Shown here piece by piece: positions 1 to 11,800 of a DNA stretch of 64,000 nt (within the stretch, counting starts at the first letter, position 1; each line of letters starts with the position of its first letter). Origin of the DNA: Branchiostoma floridae (Eukaryota > Chordata > Leptocardii > Amphioxiformes > Branchiostomatidae); contig NC_049979.1 of NCBI RefSeq assembly GCF_000003815.2, positions 22,163,602 to 22,227,601 on the forward strand, written 5' to 3'. Position numbers and translations under genes: made by a program. A model generated the notes under the pieces. It ran no database searches and was not told the DNA's origin. It saw only the letters and a program-made list of their open reading frames with translations.

Positions 1-96
1 CCCGCAGGTACAAAAACACTGCCGATTACGGCCACGCGGACCGCTGATCTATGCTTCGGCACGCGTTCGGCCATGTACAGCGGCCGTATCGTCACC
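1..96 (-). CDS. Possible partial exon of an unidentified protein at the window edge
   Basis: The minus strand is open for 31 codons with G/C-rich third positions, after AG at 97-98. It reads VTIRPLYMAERVPKHRSAV and then VRVAVIGSVFVPAG. The ER-P-K-x-R-S pattern followed by a hydrophobic stretch is reminiscent of a major-facilitator transporter loop. The acceptor has no pyrimidine tract, so this may be chance. Confidence 0.25.
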
Positions 97-3000
97 CTAC
101 ACCGGATTTAAAACCTCTTTGATTTATTTTCAAAACAAAACTTCGTAAACTGGCGCTACCCATACCCGCTGACAAACGAGGTCATATAAGGTCAATAGAC
201 GACACCAATATTACGGAGGTAAATTGCGTTAAAGTTACGTTCTAATACACTATCGCTTAGGTTAATTTTCATCACAAAAACTTCCTAAATAAATTGTTAC
301 AAAGACAAAATGATATGAACTTCAGACTATGGTGGATTTTATTCTTACATTTATTAAGAGATAAGTCTAAAATGACGAGACTTTTCTTGTGAGTACCACA
401 TTAGCATAATGGGCGAATCTGACGTGTGAACGCGGGAGGGAACACACGGACGGCCAAGTATCAAAGGATACAAGACGAAAGATCAAAGAAATATGACGAT
501 ACCGGTCTATTCAGACAATATCAACTGTAGAACATTTAAAACTTTTTATAGCTTTTGTTTTCTTAATACATAGTGTAAAAATCATTGCAGTACATGTACA
601 GTACTGTATTATGTGAATAAAGATCAGTGGGTACTAAAACCATGTGTAACTTATTGTTTGTGGTCAATTAATTAGCATATTCTCTATAGGGGCCACCTCT
701 CTATAGTGGCCAATTTTGACCAGTCCCTTGAGTGGCCGCTATAGACAGGTTTGACTGTATTCGCAACCTATAGACCGCTTCCTGAGTGCGTGGATTATTC
801 TGTTTGCCTCAACGCAGAGATGTTAGCTAGAGCATATGGCGCCTATGGCATATTTCATACTTAATGTCAGGCATGGCCTATGGCATCTCCATATGGTTAA
901 AACCTTATGATTAATTAAGGGAACTCACAGCATGCCCTGCATGGGGTGCTTAAAACCATGAATAAGCATTGCCGGAAAATTATTATCGTTTGTCGAAGGC
1001 TGTGGTTGCAGGTGACGACCATTTCCGTGTCTTAATGTACTCATAATTTCTTAAAGGCCTGCCTTTTTCTTCAGGCGTTTGACGTCTTGGCGTGTTGAGA
1101 GTATCGTAAGGTCCAGGGAAATTAATGTTGTGTTTATGGTTACATCCTGAAAAAAACTAATTTATTTTAAATCTCAGGCGAAGTGATCCAAGAAATACAG
1201 TTAAACACAGTAAAACTGAAATATACCAGGTATTGTACTTTCAACGCAATATTCTAATCATAACCGTTACAGATATACGATTGTCAACAGAAAGGGACCA
1301 AGATTTGGCGGGTCTGTTTACATCGCTTTTTTTTCTATTGCACCAGAACTGCCTAGAGGGCATTCCGTCAAAAGTGATTTCCAAGCGTTTCTTGTTGAGC
1401 TAGTTTCGCTTCTTCATGTTGGCTACAGAGAGAACAAACATCTAAAAACACCGTTTTATCTCGCGCCATGGTAATCGATATGAAGAGAGACGGCATTGTT
1501 AAAATCGATAACATTGAAATTTAGCACTGCGACATGATCAAATACGGCTTTCTATCCGTCTGGTAACCAATCACCTGTTCCTCACAGACACCAGAGCACA
1601 TAAACCAGCTTTGCTGCGTCTTTTCATGCCTCACATCGTTATGTAAACTCAACATTTGAAGCATAAATATGAGACAAGAACAAGACTGCCCAGACGTGAC
1701 TAGAATCTATCTACACGTGTTTTTGTAATCCAAGACTGACCTTCGAGAGAATGATACTTTATGAGTTATTCGAACGTCCCTCAAGACAGACGGATCACAT
1801 CTTGTTCTACCCTTGGCATTTTACAGAAGATATGAGTAAAAGCTGCGTTCCTTTTCCATTAGATACTAGCAGTTAGGTAATTCCTCACATTTCTTACAGT
1901 ATCTTTATCCGGATCATGTCCTCAAAAATACGTTTTTTAGACTTCCTTCGCCCAGGGCTGTGTAACGAGGCATGTGTGGGAATTCCCACCTACACAGTAC
2001 CTCTACCAGACTAACTATTCTCTGGCTGTAGGGGGGGTGGGGGTGGGGGGGTGCCAAGAGAGTTTGGCCACAATAGTTAAATATTTTCCTGTGCAGTTAG
2101 TTTCTACGGGGGAAATGGTAAGCTCCAAGCAGATGACATGGTATATGGCAGTATCAAAACCGGAAGCAGTGTTCAACTGGACACTGCTTACTCTTTTGGC
2201 ACCGGCAAATCTGCTTGGAGATTAGGAAAATGGCATTGTTTACTCGGACTGACTCTCCTGGCTGATTCTTAAACCTGTTTGGACCGATACGCGAAACTAA
2301 GTACTACCCATATTACTACACGTACATACACCCTTTTGACGGCCTGGTGAAGGTCACCTACATAGCATACCAGTTCTGCATTAGTGCGAGATGATGACAT
2401 GAGCTACAGGTAGTGGGACGGGTCGGCTTTCCGCTATACATGATTATGGATCAAACTGTGGCCCGACATCGCCTCGGGACATGTTCTGTTTTCTTCCCAG
2501 GTGTTTGACCGTACGTGTGATGGATCGGCTCCAGACGGAAACCGGGCGAGGAAACCTGATTCTTGTCTAATCAGACTAATCATCATGGGGATGAAGAACC
2601 TTCGGATCTCCCGGAAACATGGTTTGTTGTGTGTGGTTGGCCTCTATTGATAATTCTCGCGTCACCTTTGGACCATGTATAATTTTACCATAATTGAGGA
2701 AACACGATACAAAATTTACTCATAGAAGTTTCCAAAACGTATCAAGTAACTCCTTTCCTGAATCTCTAACCTTCATCGACATAATTGAGGAAACGCTTGT
2801 CGTGAATGGAACCGGAGAAGGCAGGGTCACTTAGGTCGCATTGTAGTTTTTTTCCGAATCTCATTACAATTCTCTCTAATAGCAACAATAGAATGCAACT
2901 TCAGTGCTGTATTAAAAGACATTGGTCGACAAGTACTGAACTATAAAAAATGGCCGAACATAGTACACTATTTAATGAAGAGCTACTTATATCACAAGTG

Positions 3001-5711
3001 TGGGGGTTCAGACTTATGGAACTTGCTCTCTGTCCTAAGAGCCATCTACAACTTAAACAGCATAACCATAGCACGTCCAGAAAACGAGATACTCTCATAC
3101 AGTATCCAAACCGGAATTTTCTCTGACGTACCATACAAAGCCACTAAGAGGCTCATAATCGAACTTGACCTTCATTTCCCCACACCAAATATCATTAGGA
3201 TCCATCTACATGTTCTCAAGTCATGCTGGCCTCCTAAGAAAAAGTCAACCAACCAGTAATGTACGTGAAAACATAACGAGATCTATTTATTTGACTTTTG
3301 CCTTTTTACGTTACCGTATCTGAGTGTTCCCTAGCAATTAGCCTTCGGGCGTGAGTTAGCAAAATTAATATTAAAGATGATATATTTATAACGGTTCAGC
3401 ACATCCCTTACCCTGACAGGGGTACAAGAACATACTCAGTAAGTAACTTGTGGCCGTGTCGAAATGATTCAGTGCACGCCATGCGGATGAGTACGTTACA
3501 CACAGTCCGGTCCTTTAAGCCCAAACGCCTTCTTCTTTGACCCCTACAAATATGACAGATGACAACCCGATGATTCGTACACTCTGATATGACCAATACA
3601 CTAGGGAGACTTAATATCAGAAGCATGATCTAAGTCCGCGTTAAATTGCCAGAAAAATCTGTGGGTTAAGATAGCGATAAATGGTACATTAGGTGGTGCA
3701 AAAGGTCAATTCTGGGGCAGTGCGCCGAACTATTGGGCACTGGCGTTAGTGAGAAAACACCATCCACACAACTACTGTACGCGTTTGCTTTGATGCAAAA
3801 TGCATCTTTATACACAAGGTTTAGAGGATAAACATGAAACAACCGTTGATTACACAGCACACTTTAAAAAAACGCCTAATTTTTCTGCCCATTATGAGCC
3901 CGGGCGGTAAGGCTTTTTGGTGCTGATTTTACAGCTCCAAGGCCGGCCATACACTTTTATAGCAGTGTTGAAGTCTCCTCAAAACGTGAGTAGAAGGAAA
4001 CTGACGAAGAAATAATCTTACGCCTACATTGTAAGGGGTGTGGTGATTACGAGTTGCCGTGGGGGTGTCACTTCAGCACCAAGGGCAGTACCAGCACATA
4101 CCTACAGTATTTGTCCCATAACGTATAAACACTGATATCATAATCTTAAATGTGGAATAGTGCAACAGATTTCGTGACCTACTTTCCACCTTAACACTCA
4201 TAAAGTCGTTAATGCACAAGTAGGTCAATATCCCCAATATTACCTCCAAACGTAACGTCGCAACGATAAGCCCAAGTCAACTGTGTTGCTGCATCTCAGG
4301 GGAGCTGTATTATTTAATTGGTTTTACCACGTGAAAAATTACACCCATTGGACCGAATTAGGGCATCTCTTGCTTAAATCCTTGAACGTGTACACAAAAT
4401 CAATGAGCTGCACTACGTGATGACTTTGACTTCGGTGCAGCTTGTATCTAAAATCGTTGATCACTACATAACAACGCTTTACTTTAAGCAACAAGAAGAA
4501 CAACAAAGCCCTAAAGTCGTGAAGCACATACCTTATCTACAGGCATTGCCCTCCCTATTACACTACTACAAGACGTAATACTCACTGACACAGACATTTC
4601 CATGGGAAATAAATCCTTAGGCTATAAAAAAGTGCTTGCCCCAGTTGATGGCCCATGCACATTAAGGTAATGGCTGTGCATCTACAAGCGTGTTCCACAA
4701 CGTGTCGGATCATCAGCGACCCATCTACTGATCAACCGTTGAATTATGACGTTAGCAGATATTTTAAAATTGCAACAGTAAAAAATATCATATAATAGCT
4801 GTTTTTCCAGCAAAAACCATAAAGCTTTCATCCTTGGCAAAACCGACCCCTACAGTTAAAACAGCCGCTACGGGACCAAAAGCTACACTCCTACTACGTG
4901 TATGTCCAAAAAGCTCGCATTCGTATATCCATACTCGATGATTTTTTTATTTTTTTTTGGCTATGAAAGTTAACCACTCAGAAGGGTCACTCTATACTGG
5001 ATTCTGATATTGATGGATGTCTGTTCACCTTGAACTTTAAAAGTTTAAGGTTATACCCATCAGGGAGGCAATCGCGAGGAAGCTTGTTCCATAAAGATAT
5101 AGTTCTAAGAAGGACGCGTTCAGCATGGAACTTCCTCCAGTGAGTCATAATGCATGGCTACATTCTATAGAGGTTTATGTCTCATTCAATAAAACTCACC
5201 TGGGGACCACAAATTACTGTGATTTTTTTTCAGTACATCAAGACCCACCAACAAGTACGATTCCAGAGCAATCCATCAATGGGACACATAACACAGAATT
5301 AATTATGAAAACTTAGCCCTTATTTACTGAATTTGTATCTGTTAGTGTTCGAACTGCCATAGATTACCTGTTACATGTATTAGAATCATATCGTGGAAAA
5401 CAATATAATTATACAATTTCTTATCAATTACGCAAACTACTTCATAACTTACACCATCCTAGATGGAAGTTTTGCTGCAGTACCAAGAAAAAGCACGTGG
5501 CCCAAAATTTACCTTCTATTGTCCATCATGCCCCAATCACCTATACACACACAAATGCTGCCCAAAACTATACCTCACCTCCCATGAAGATGCCTGGATA
5601 TCCAGATGTATGGTTAGTGCCTTTATTAACACTTTCTTGTTGACAATGCTACAAAGGCAAGCGCTGTGCCACTAACATTACTGGTTTTACAAATCCCTTT
5701 CCTGTTCTAAT
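97..5711. other. Intergenic sequence, no gene recognised
   Basis: Only short random-looking frames. Two minor features: a G-rich run at about 2028-2053 (GGGGGGGTGGGGGTGG) and, at about 640-770, a remnant with GTGGCC repeats ending in GACAGGTTTGACTGTA, like the end of a Tc1/pogo-type element. Confidence 0.5.
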
Positions 5712-5714
5712 TTA

Positions 5715-6332
5715 GGCCATGTTGACTTGATTATATGGATGACATCCTCTGGGAACTCCAAAATTGATGCGAGCGAGCGAATAAAAAAAAAGTTTGGCCA
5801 AAAAAAAAAGTTGGCTTCAACATTAAATCAATGTGGCCAGGAAGGTTGAACATAGGACTACAAACACATATGGTATACCAACAGATAGATGTTGCGACCA
5901 GTACATCATACGGGTGCAAAACATTCTTTTTCTTCTTGGACCAATCTGAAATAAACAGACCTGAAAAAAATCAGACGAACGGGGTTCGCCAATTGCAAAA
6001 TGGACACACTATGTCGGCGGGTGTTTCTCTGGACCTGAACGGGACCTATCCTGAATTTACTGGTACATGTACAAACCCCTACCAAAAATACTTCTTTTTT
6101 TCTTTCTGTCCTTTCACATCTTATTCTTTGACTTTTGAGATTTATTTTGGCATTCTATGGCATCAGTTATTGATTTTCTGATACTTTTTTTTTCAATCTA
6201 CGGAATATTTGTGCTCATTTTACAGCTGCTTTGCACAATTTACTATGTGGTCCAAAACTTTTTTTTTTTTTGAAAATGGCCGAAAATTGGTGCGAGCGCG
6301 GATGTCATCCATATAATCAAATCAACATGGCC
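5715..6332. mobile_element. 618-bp MITE with 33-bp terminal inverted repeats, TTA target duplication
   Basis: Termini begin GGCCATGTTGA and run to ATGGATGACATCC, matching over 33 bases with one difference. It is flanked by TTA on both sides (5712-5714, 6333-6335). A 3-bp TWA-type duplication and GGCC ends suggest PIF/Harbinger. No transposase frame is present. Confidence 0.85.
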
Positions 6333-8694
6333 TTAGCTAATCACAAAAGGCCTTAAAACATGTCTGCACACTGTATCAAGCATGTTCTAGATACAAACCA
6401 TTTATGTTCACGTTTGAGCTCATAAACATGATTAAAACTATGAATTGGTTTCTGACTGGCGACAAATCTATAAAAACCATAGACAGGGTAACAGAGTATG
6501 TCAACAAAGTGATTTAATAAGTTGAATGAATGAAAACAAAGACCCACGCATGTCTCATTCCCTTCAACACCAGCTGTAATACACTGAGCATAAAAAAGCA
6601 CAGAAACTGACTTTCAACAATCATATCTCCTTTATTACCTTATCAATCGTATAGTATTACATACACATGTCGATGGAAAGCTTAACTACTACCCTTTAGA
6701 ATGATACCATACTTGTCATGATCCTACATTCAAATGTCAAACACCAGAGCTAACAGAGAACTTCACAAAACAGTTTCCCTACTAACACAATGTCTGGAAT
6801 TGGCAGGGGAATTTCAGCACTTGGGGGTACAACCCACTATGCAAACCATCATAGTATTCATTGCACAAAAGCCTGATCATAACAAACAAGGTATCCTTTT
6901 ACAGGGAAATATACAAGCTTTCCAATAATATATTATGCTAATAATTAAAAGATAACAGACATGGTAGAGTAAAATTCCAGCAATTTTTATTTGCAACCTT
7001 TAGCCCTGGTATTCAACCCAAGAATGTACAATGACAACAAATGGGGTACTATTGTAAAGGGTAATAAACATGCTTCCAATGACATACAATACAATACATC
7101 TGATAGCACTTATGGAGATATGATCAAATGAAATCAAATTCCTGAAGTCTTTGTGTTAGAATATTCAATGTTTTAATTGTCCATGCACAGCAACTCTTTT
7201 GTATTGGTAAATCTTATATTACAATCTATGCATAGCTTGATGGAAAACCTCTTACACAAGATTCACATGCATACACAGGTTAGTCCTTAGCATAAAGCTT
7301 CATCTATACATGATTATTTACATTTATGCATGAGCCAGCTGACAGCATAAGGGACTGTACATGACAAATGTTATGTTTTGTGTAAAATTAAACAAAAACA
7401 CATCTTTCCTACCATACATGTCAATATCATATCTTGCATTTGGGTTGGAAGGCATTAAAGTTCCATCCCTGTCTCTAAAGAGTTGCATTTAACATGTGCA
7501 TTCTATCCACCAAGAATCTACAAGCTCCAAACCCATTCCTCTTTTCTAAAATCATTCTTTCTTGTCTTTTCCTTGAGCCAGCAGTATCTTGTCTTGATAG
7601 GATAAGATTTTCTTTTACAATAACCTGCCTTGTAACTGGCCATGACAAATTTTATCCCAACTGGAAGCTGTTGACAATGCACATCTTCCTGAATAAATAA
7701 TTCATACATGAACACATTGTACACAGAGGTTACACATCGATACTCCTGCATCCTTCATCCACAGGGCATGTTTGGCCACACGGACATAATAGGTGTAACC
7801 TTCTCATGACATGAAGTCAGCCTTGTGCCATTGAGGAGTGACCCGATGTTTAGATGCCACTAGAATTACACTCAGTAATTAGTAAGGAAACATTAAACCC
7901 ATGGAATAGAATGTTTTGTGTACTGCTCACTCAAACCTCTAGAGAGGATACCTGACGCCTACAGGTAATGTCTCATTCTATATTTTTAGAGGAGAGACAA
8001 GGAGAACAAAAATTTAGGGCAGAGCCACAAGTAAGCAGAAATAATGAAATCGCCAAAATGAAAGAAAACAAAGCAAAGCTTTCACCTAAAATCACCAGAA
8101 TTCAAATTGCAATGACATTGACATCTACATAGTAGTGTGTATGTAGTGCAATCATAGGCATGAATCACTTTCCCTGGACAGAAATGAGAAAGTATGATGT
8201 CTTATAAAGCCAGCATCACCCAGTAGGAAAACAGCTTGCTCAACAAGTCTGCAAAAGGACATTTTTGGCCAGAAATGTGCAAAATAGGTTACTATTTGTA
8301 GCGACTGGCCTATGTTGCAGGTCAAGAAACCCTGTCAAATATAACAGAGTAGATTGTCAAGCAAAAGAAAACACTCAGCTCCCTGATGCTTGTGAAATTC
8401 AGTGACGTTCTGGGGATGAAAAAATGCGGTCGAAGGTCATGCCGGTGATGCCGGCTTAAAGTTGAAGACCCTGTCACGCAGATGACAAGATTCCGCCATA
8501 TTTGTAAATTGCCAAAATCTCGCCAAATTAAAAAAAATCATCAGACACTCCAGCATATTCTTTTACCTACACCATCACAGTGGATGGGGCTCTGTGACCT
8601 GCAAACATTGGTTGCAAAAAAGTGCAGACTCCGCTGATTTGATTTCCCTGCCATGTGACAGGGGCTTTACAAAGACTTGTGACAGAAGCTGGGA
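6333..8694 (-). other. 3' flank or 3' UTR of the UBR gene
   Basis: AT-rich sequence with no supported exon. Possible minus-strand AATAAA polyadenylation signals lie at 6986-6991 and 6631-6636, which would give a 3' UTR of 1.7-2.1 kb. At about 8652-8667 there is a copy of the AGCCCCTGTCACA terminus seen in the elements at 16900 and 23488. No other gene was recognised. Confidence 0.4.
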
Positions 8695-8836
8695 TCATAG
8701 ATGCTGCCACTCAATGGTAGCAAAGCTGGCGTTGGCCTCCATGAAGTGAACCACCTCCTCGGGGATGGAGTGGGACAGCCACAGCTTCTGCAGCTTCCTG
8801 TATCTCTCCTGGCACAGGTACAGGGGGTTCCCTCGT
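8695..8836 (-). CDS. UBR2: UBR exon 54 (last coding exon, stop at 8695-8697)
   Basis: Starts [19 protein letters not shown] and ends ATIEWQHL before TGA, matching the UBR2 C-terminus (RGNPLHLCKERFKKIQKLW, IDWQHL). The whole cap folds back on the UBR and RING domains in the family. Confidence 0.98.
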
Positions 8837-11800
8837 CTGCACAGGGGACAGGCAGTTTAGAAGAAAGCACTTACTACCACATTATTGAAGGAATTACAAG
8901 AATTACTATCCTATTCTAGCTCCTGTTAGCCTCTCTGATCGCATTCAAGAAGAATATCATTATCCAGACTTTAAACTTATAGACAGCTGGTAGAGCCTTT
9001 AAAGCTTAGTAGGCAACCAACTCCCAAACATCTGTTCACAACTATGGCCTGGGTAGGGTTGGGGCCAAGGCCATGGCCTGCTAAATGTGACAGGGACTTG
9101 ACATATGATTAGCTGGTAAACAAAAATGGATATCTGAGTGCATTGCATAACTCTCATTACTGCTAGTAATGGCCACATTCATAAATCACAGACAGTAATG
9201 TTAGATGAGACTAGATACCACCAGCTACATGCAGACAATATCTAAATGTGCTGATGCCTAGGAAATTGATGATGAGTTCTTGATTATGGTCCTAAAAAAT
9301 AATTTTTCTTTTCTCAGCTTTAGCTTACTTTACCTGTGACTTACCTACAATGATTATTTGGCACTCTCCCTTGGATAATTAATATTATGACCTTTGACAT
9401 TGCGATCAGTGCTTTAACTTGTCAAGTTGCTACTTAGACCTACCTTAGTCCCTGGTCATGCTCCCCATAGTCATCCAGATAAGGTGAAGGGTAGAAACAG
9501 CCTTTCGTCTTTCCAGTTAGTAGGAGGATTTGGCATTCCCTCACCCTGTCAATAACAAAAATTAATAATACTCCAAGTCAAATTCAAGACAACATTATCA
9601 GATGTAATATCAAAGTTTTTAAGACACTCTAGGAAGTCAACAGTGGCTGTGGCTTGTAACACACCCGATCCTTTGATCTCGGAAATTAAGCAACATGCAG
9701 TTGGGTCAGTACTTGGATGGGAGACCACCAAGGAAGACTGGATGCTGGGTCATGCCGAGTGGGAGAGTATAGAGGCTAAACACACTACACTACCAGTGGA
9801 CTAGCCCCCTTCTGTAGTGCTTAAGCTTAGCTAGGAAGTCAACCTAAACACACAAGTACAGGAGCTATCTACATGTACACCCACCTGAGGAATATCCCCA
9901 CCCCAGCCCCACATGTGTACCCACCCCAGCCCCACATGTGTACCCACCTGAGGAATATCCCCACCCCAGCCCCACATGTACACCCACCTGAGGAATATCC
10001 CCACCCCACATGTACACCCACCTGAGGAATATCCCCACCCCACATGTACACCCACCTGAGGAATATCCCCACCCCAGCCCCGCATGTGTACCCACCCCAG
10101 CCCCGCATGTGTACCCACCCCAGCCCCACATGTGTACCCACCCCAGCCCCACATGTGTACCCACCTGAGGAATATCCCCACCCCAGCCCCACATGTGTAC
10201 CCACCCCAGCCCCACATGTACACCCACCTGAGGAATATCCCCACCCCAGTCCCACATGTGTACCCACCTGAGGAATATCCCCACCCCTGCCCCACATGTG
10301 TACCCACCTGAGGATATATCCCCACCCCTGCCCCACATGTACACCCACCTGAGGAATATCCCCACCCCAGTCCCACATGTGTACCCACCTGAGGAATATC
10401 CCCACCCCAGCCCCACATGTGTACCCACCTGAGGAATATCCCCACCCCTGTCCCACATGTGTACCCACCCCAGCNNNNNNNNNNNNNNNNNNNNNNNNNN
10501 NNNNNNNNNNNNNNNNNNNNNNNNNNNNNNNNNNNNNNNNNNNNNNNNNNNNNNNNNNNNNNNNNNNNNNNNNNNNNNNNNNNNNNNNNNNNNNNNNNNN
10601 NNNNNNNNNNNNNNNNNNNNNNNNNNNNNNNNNNNTGAGGAATATCGCCACACGTGCGCCACAGGTGTAGAAGTGTGCGGTGCAGGCCCCCACAGGTCCC
10701 CTTCCAGGTCTGTCTGGCAGCAGTAGGACTGGGAACACAGCATCTGTTCGCACACCAGACACATGGTGGGGGCACGGCTGTCATCACCATCAGACATGGG
10801 GCAGCTGAGGAGGACACACAGGAAGTATACCGGTATGTACAGTAGATACATATTGCACTATGACTTCACTGAAGAAAGGAATTGGAGGTTTTCACGGTGT
10901 TTTAAGTCGGCCGTTGAAACAATTCTGTAATACATTAGTAATACTTCAGAGGCATCACATTGGAGAAGTCACCACAAAAATAAAACAACTGCTAACATTT
11001 TATGATTTACAGTATGTTACTGCAGCTGGAAGGAGGTCTTCTGGAGCTTAAATCTAATCTGAGCTTGTTGGCAGCCAGTATGGGTTCAGGGACCTTAATG
11101 ACATGTCTTGTAGAGTTAGGCTTAACCCTCATCTCCAGGTGAAGTGATAGGAAGACAGCCAAAAGGTGAAAAGAAGACTTCACACCTATTTAAATGAAGG
11201 CATAGCACATTAAATGCACATCAGTTCCTCAGCGACTATACATGACATGCAACAGGTCATTATCAGATCTATCTATTCTTTTCTTATATATCTCTACTTA
11301 ACAAGACATACGTGAAGACGGATCCTCTGTTGATGACATCACTGTAGTCGTGTGGCAGGGGAACCAGTCTGTTCACCTCAACAGGGTATCTGGTAACATA
11401 TAAAAGAAAATAAACCTTCCACACATAATTAAACCTTCTAAACTATTTTCTGGCAGTAATGTGCCCAGCATTCTCTCCATCATTATGTAATTTTTCAGAG
11501 ATTGCTCAAAGCTCGCAGGCCCTGATGGGGTAGATTTTCAGGTGAGAAATATGCTTGAGTCTCTGCCTTTTTTTCAATTCAGCATCCTTCCACAGATCAA
11601 CAAAAGGGCCAACTGTGTTTCAGGGGCTTAATAAAAAAATTTATCAATCAAAATTCTTCTTGTATTTGTATGGCTGAGTAAAAGTCTATTGTCGCCCTGT
11701 AATATTCTCATGCGTATGGACGGAATAGTATTCCTTTCAAAGAAGTGACATCTTGATGTGTCGATATAAAATAAAAATGATGGCGGTAACAGAACTTAGG

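Noticed and set aside
9641-9755. A functional 5S rRNA gene
   Set aside because: Conserved positions are changed, the 5' and 3' ends do not pair and no terminator T-run follows directly.
9871-10474. A CRISPR-like array
   Set aside because: Units of 40, 34 and 23 bases abut each other without unique spacers, in an animal intron; it is a minisatellite.
9831-10851. Three overlapping minus-strand frames of about 300 codons and several plus-strand frames rich in HVYPP and PHPSP
   Set aside because: They come from reading the minisatellite and the N gap. Only the first part (exon 52) is real coding sequence.
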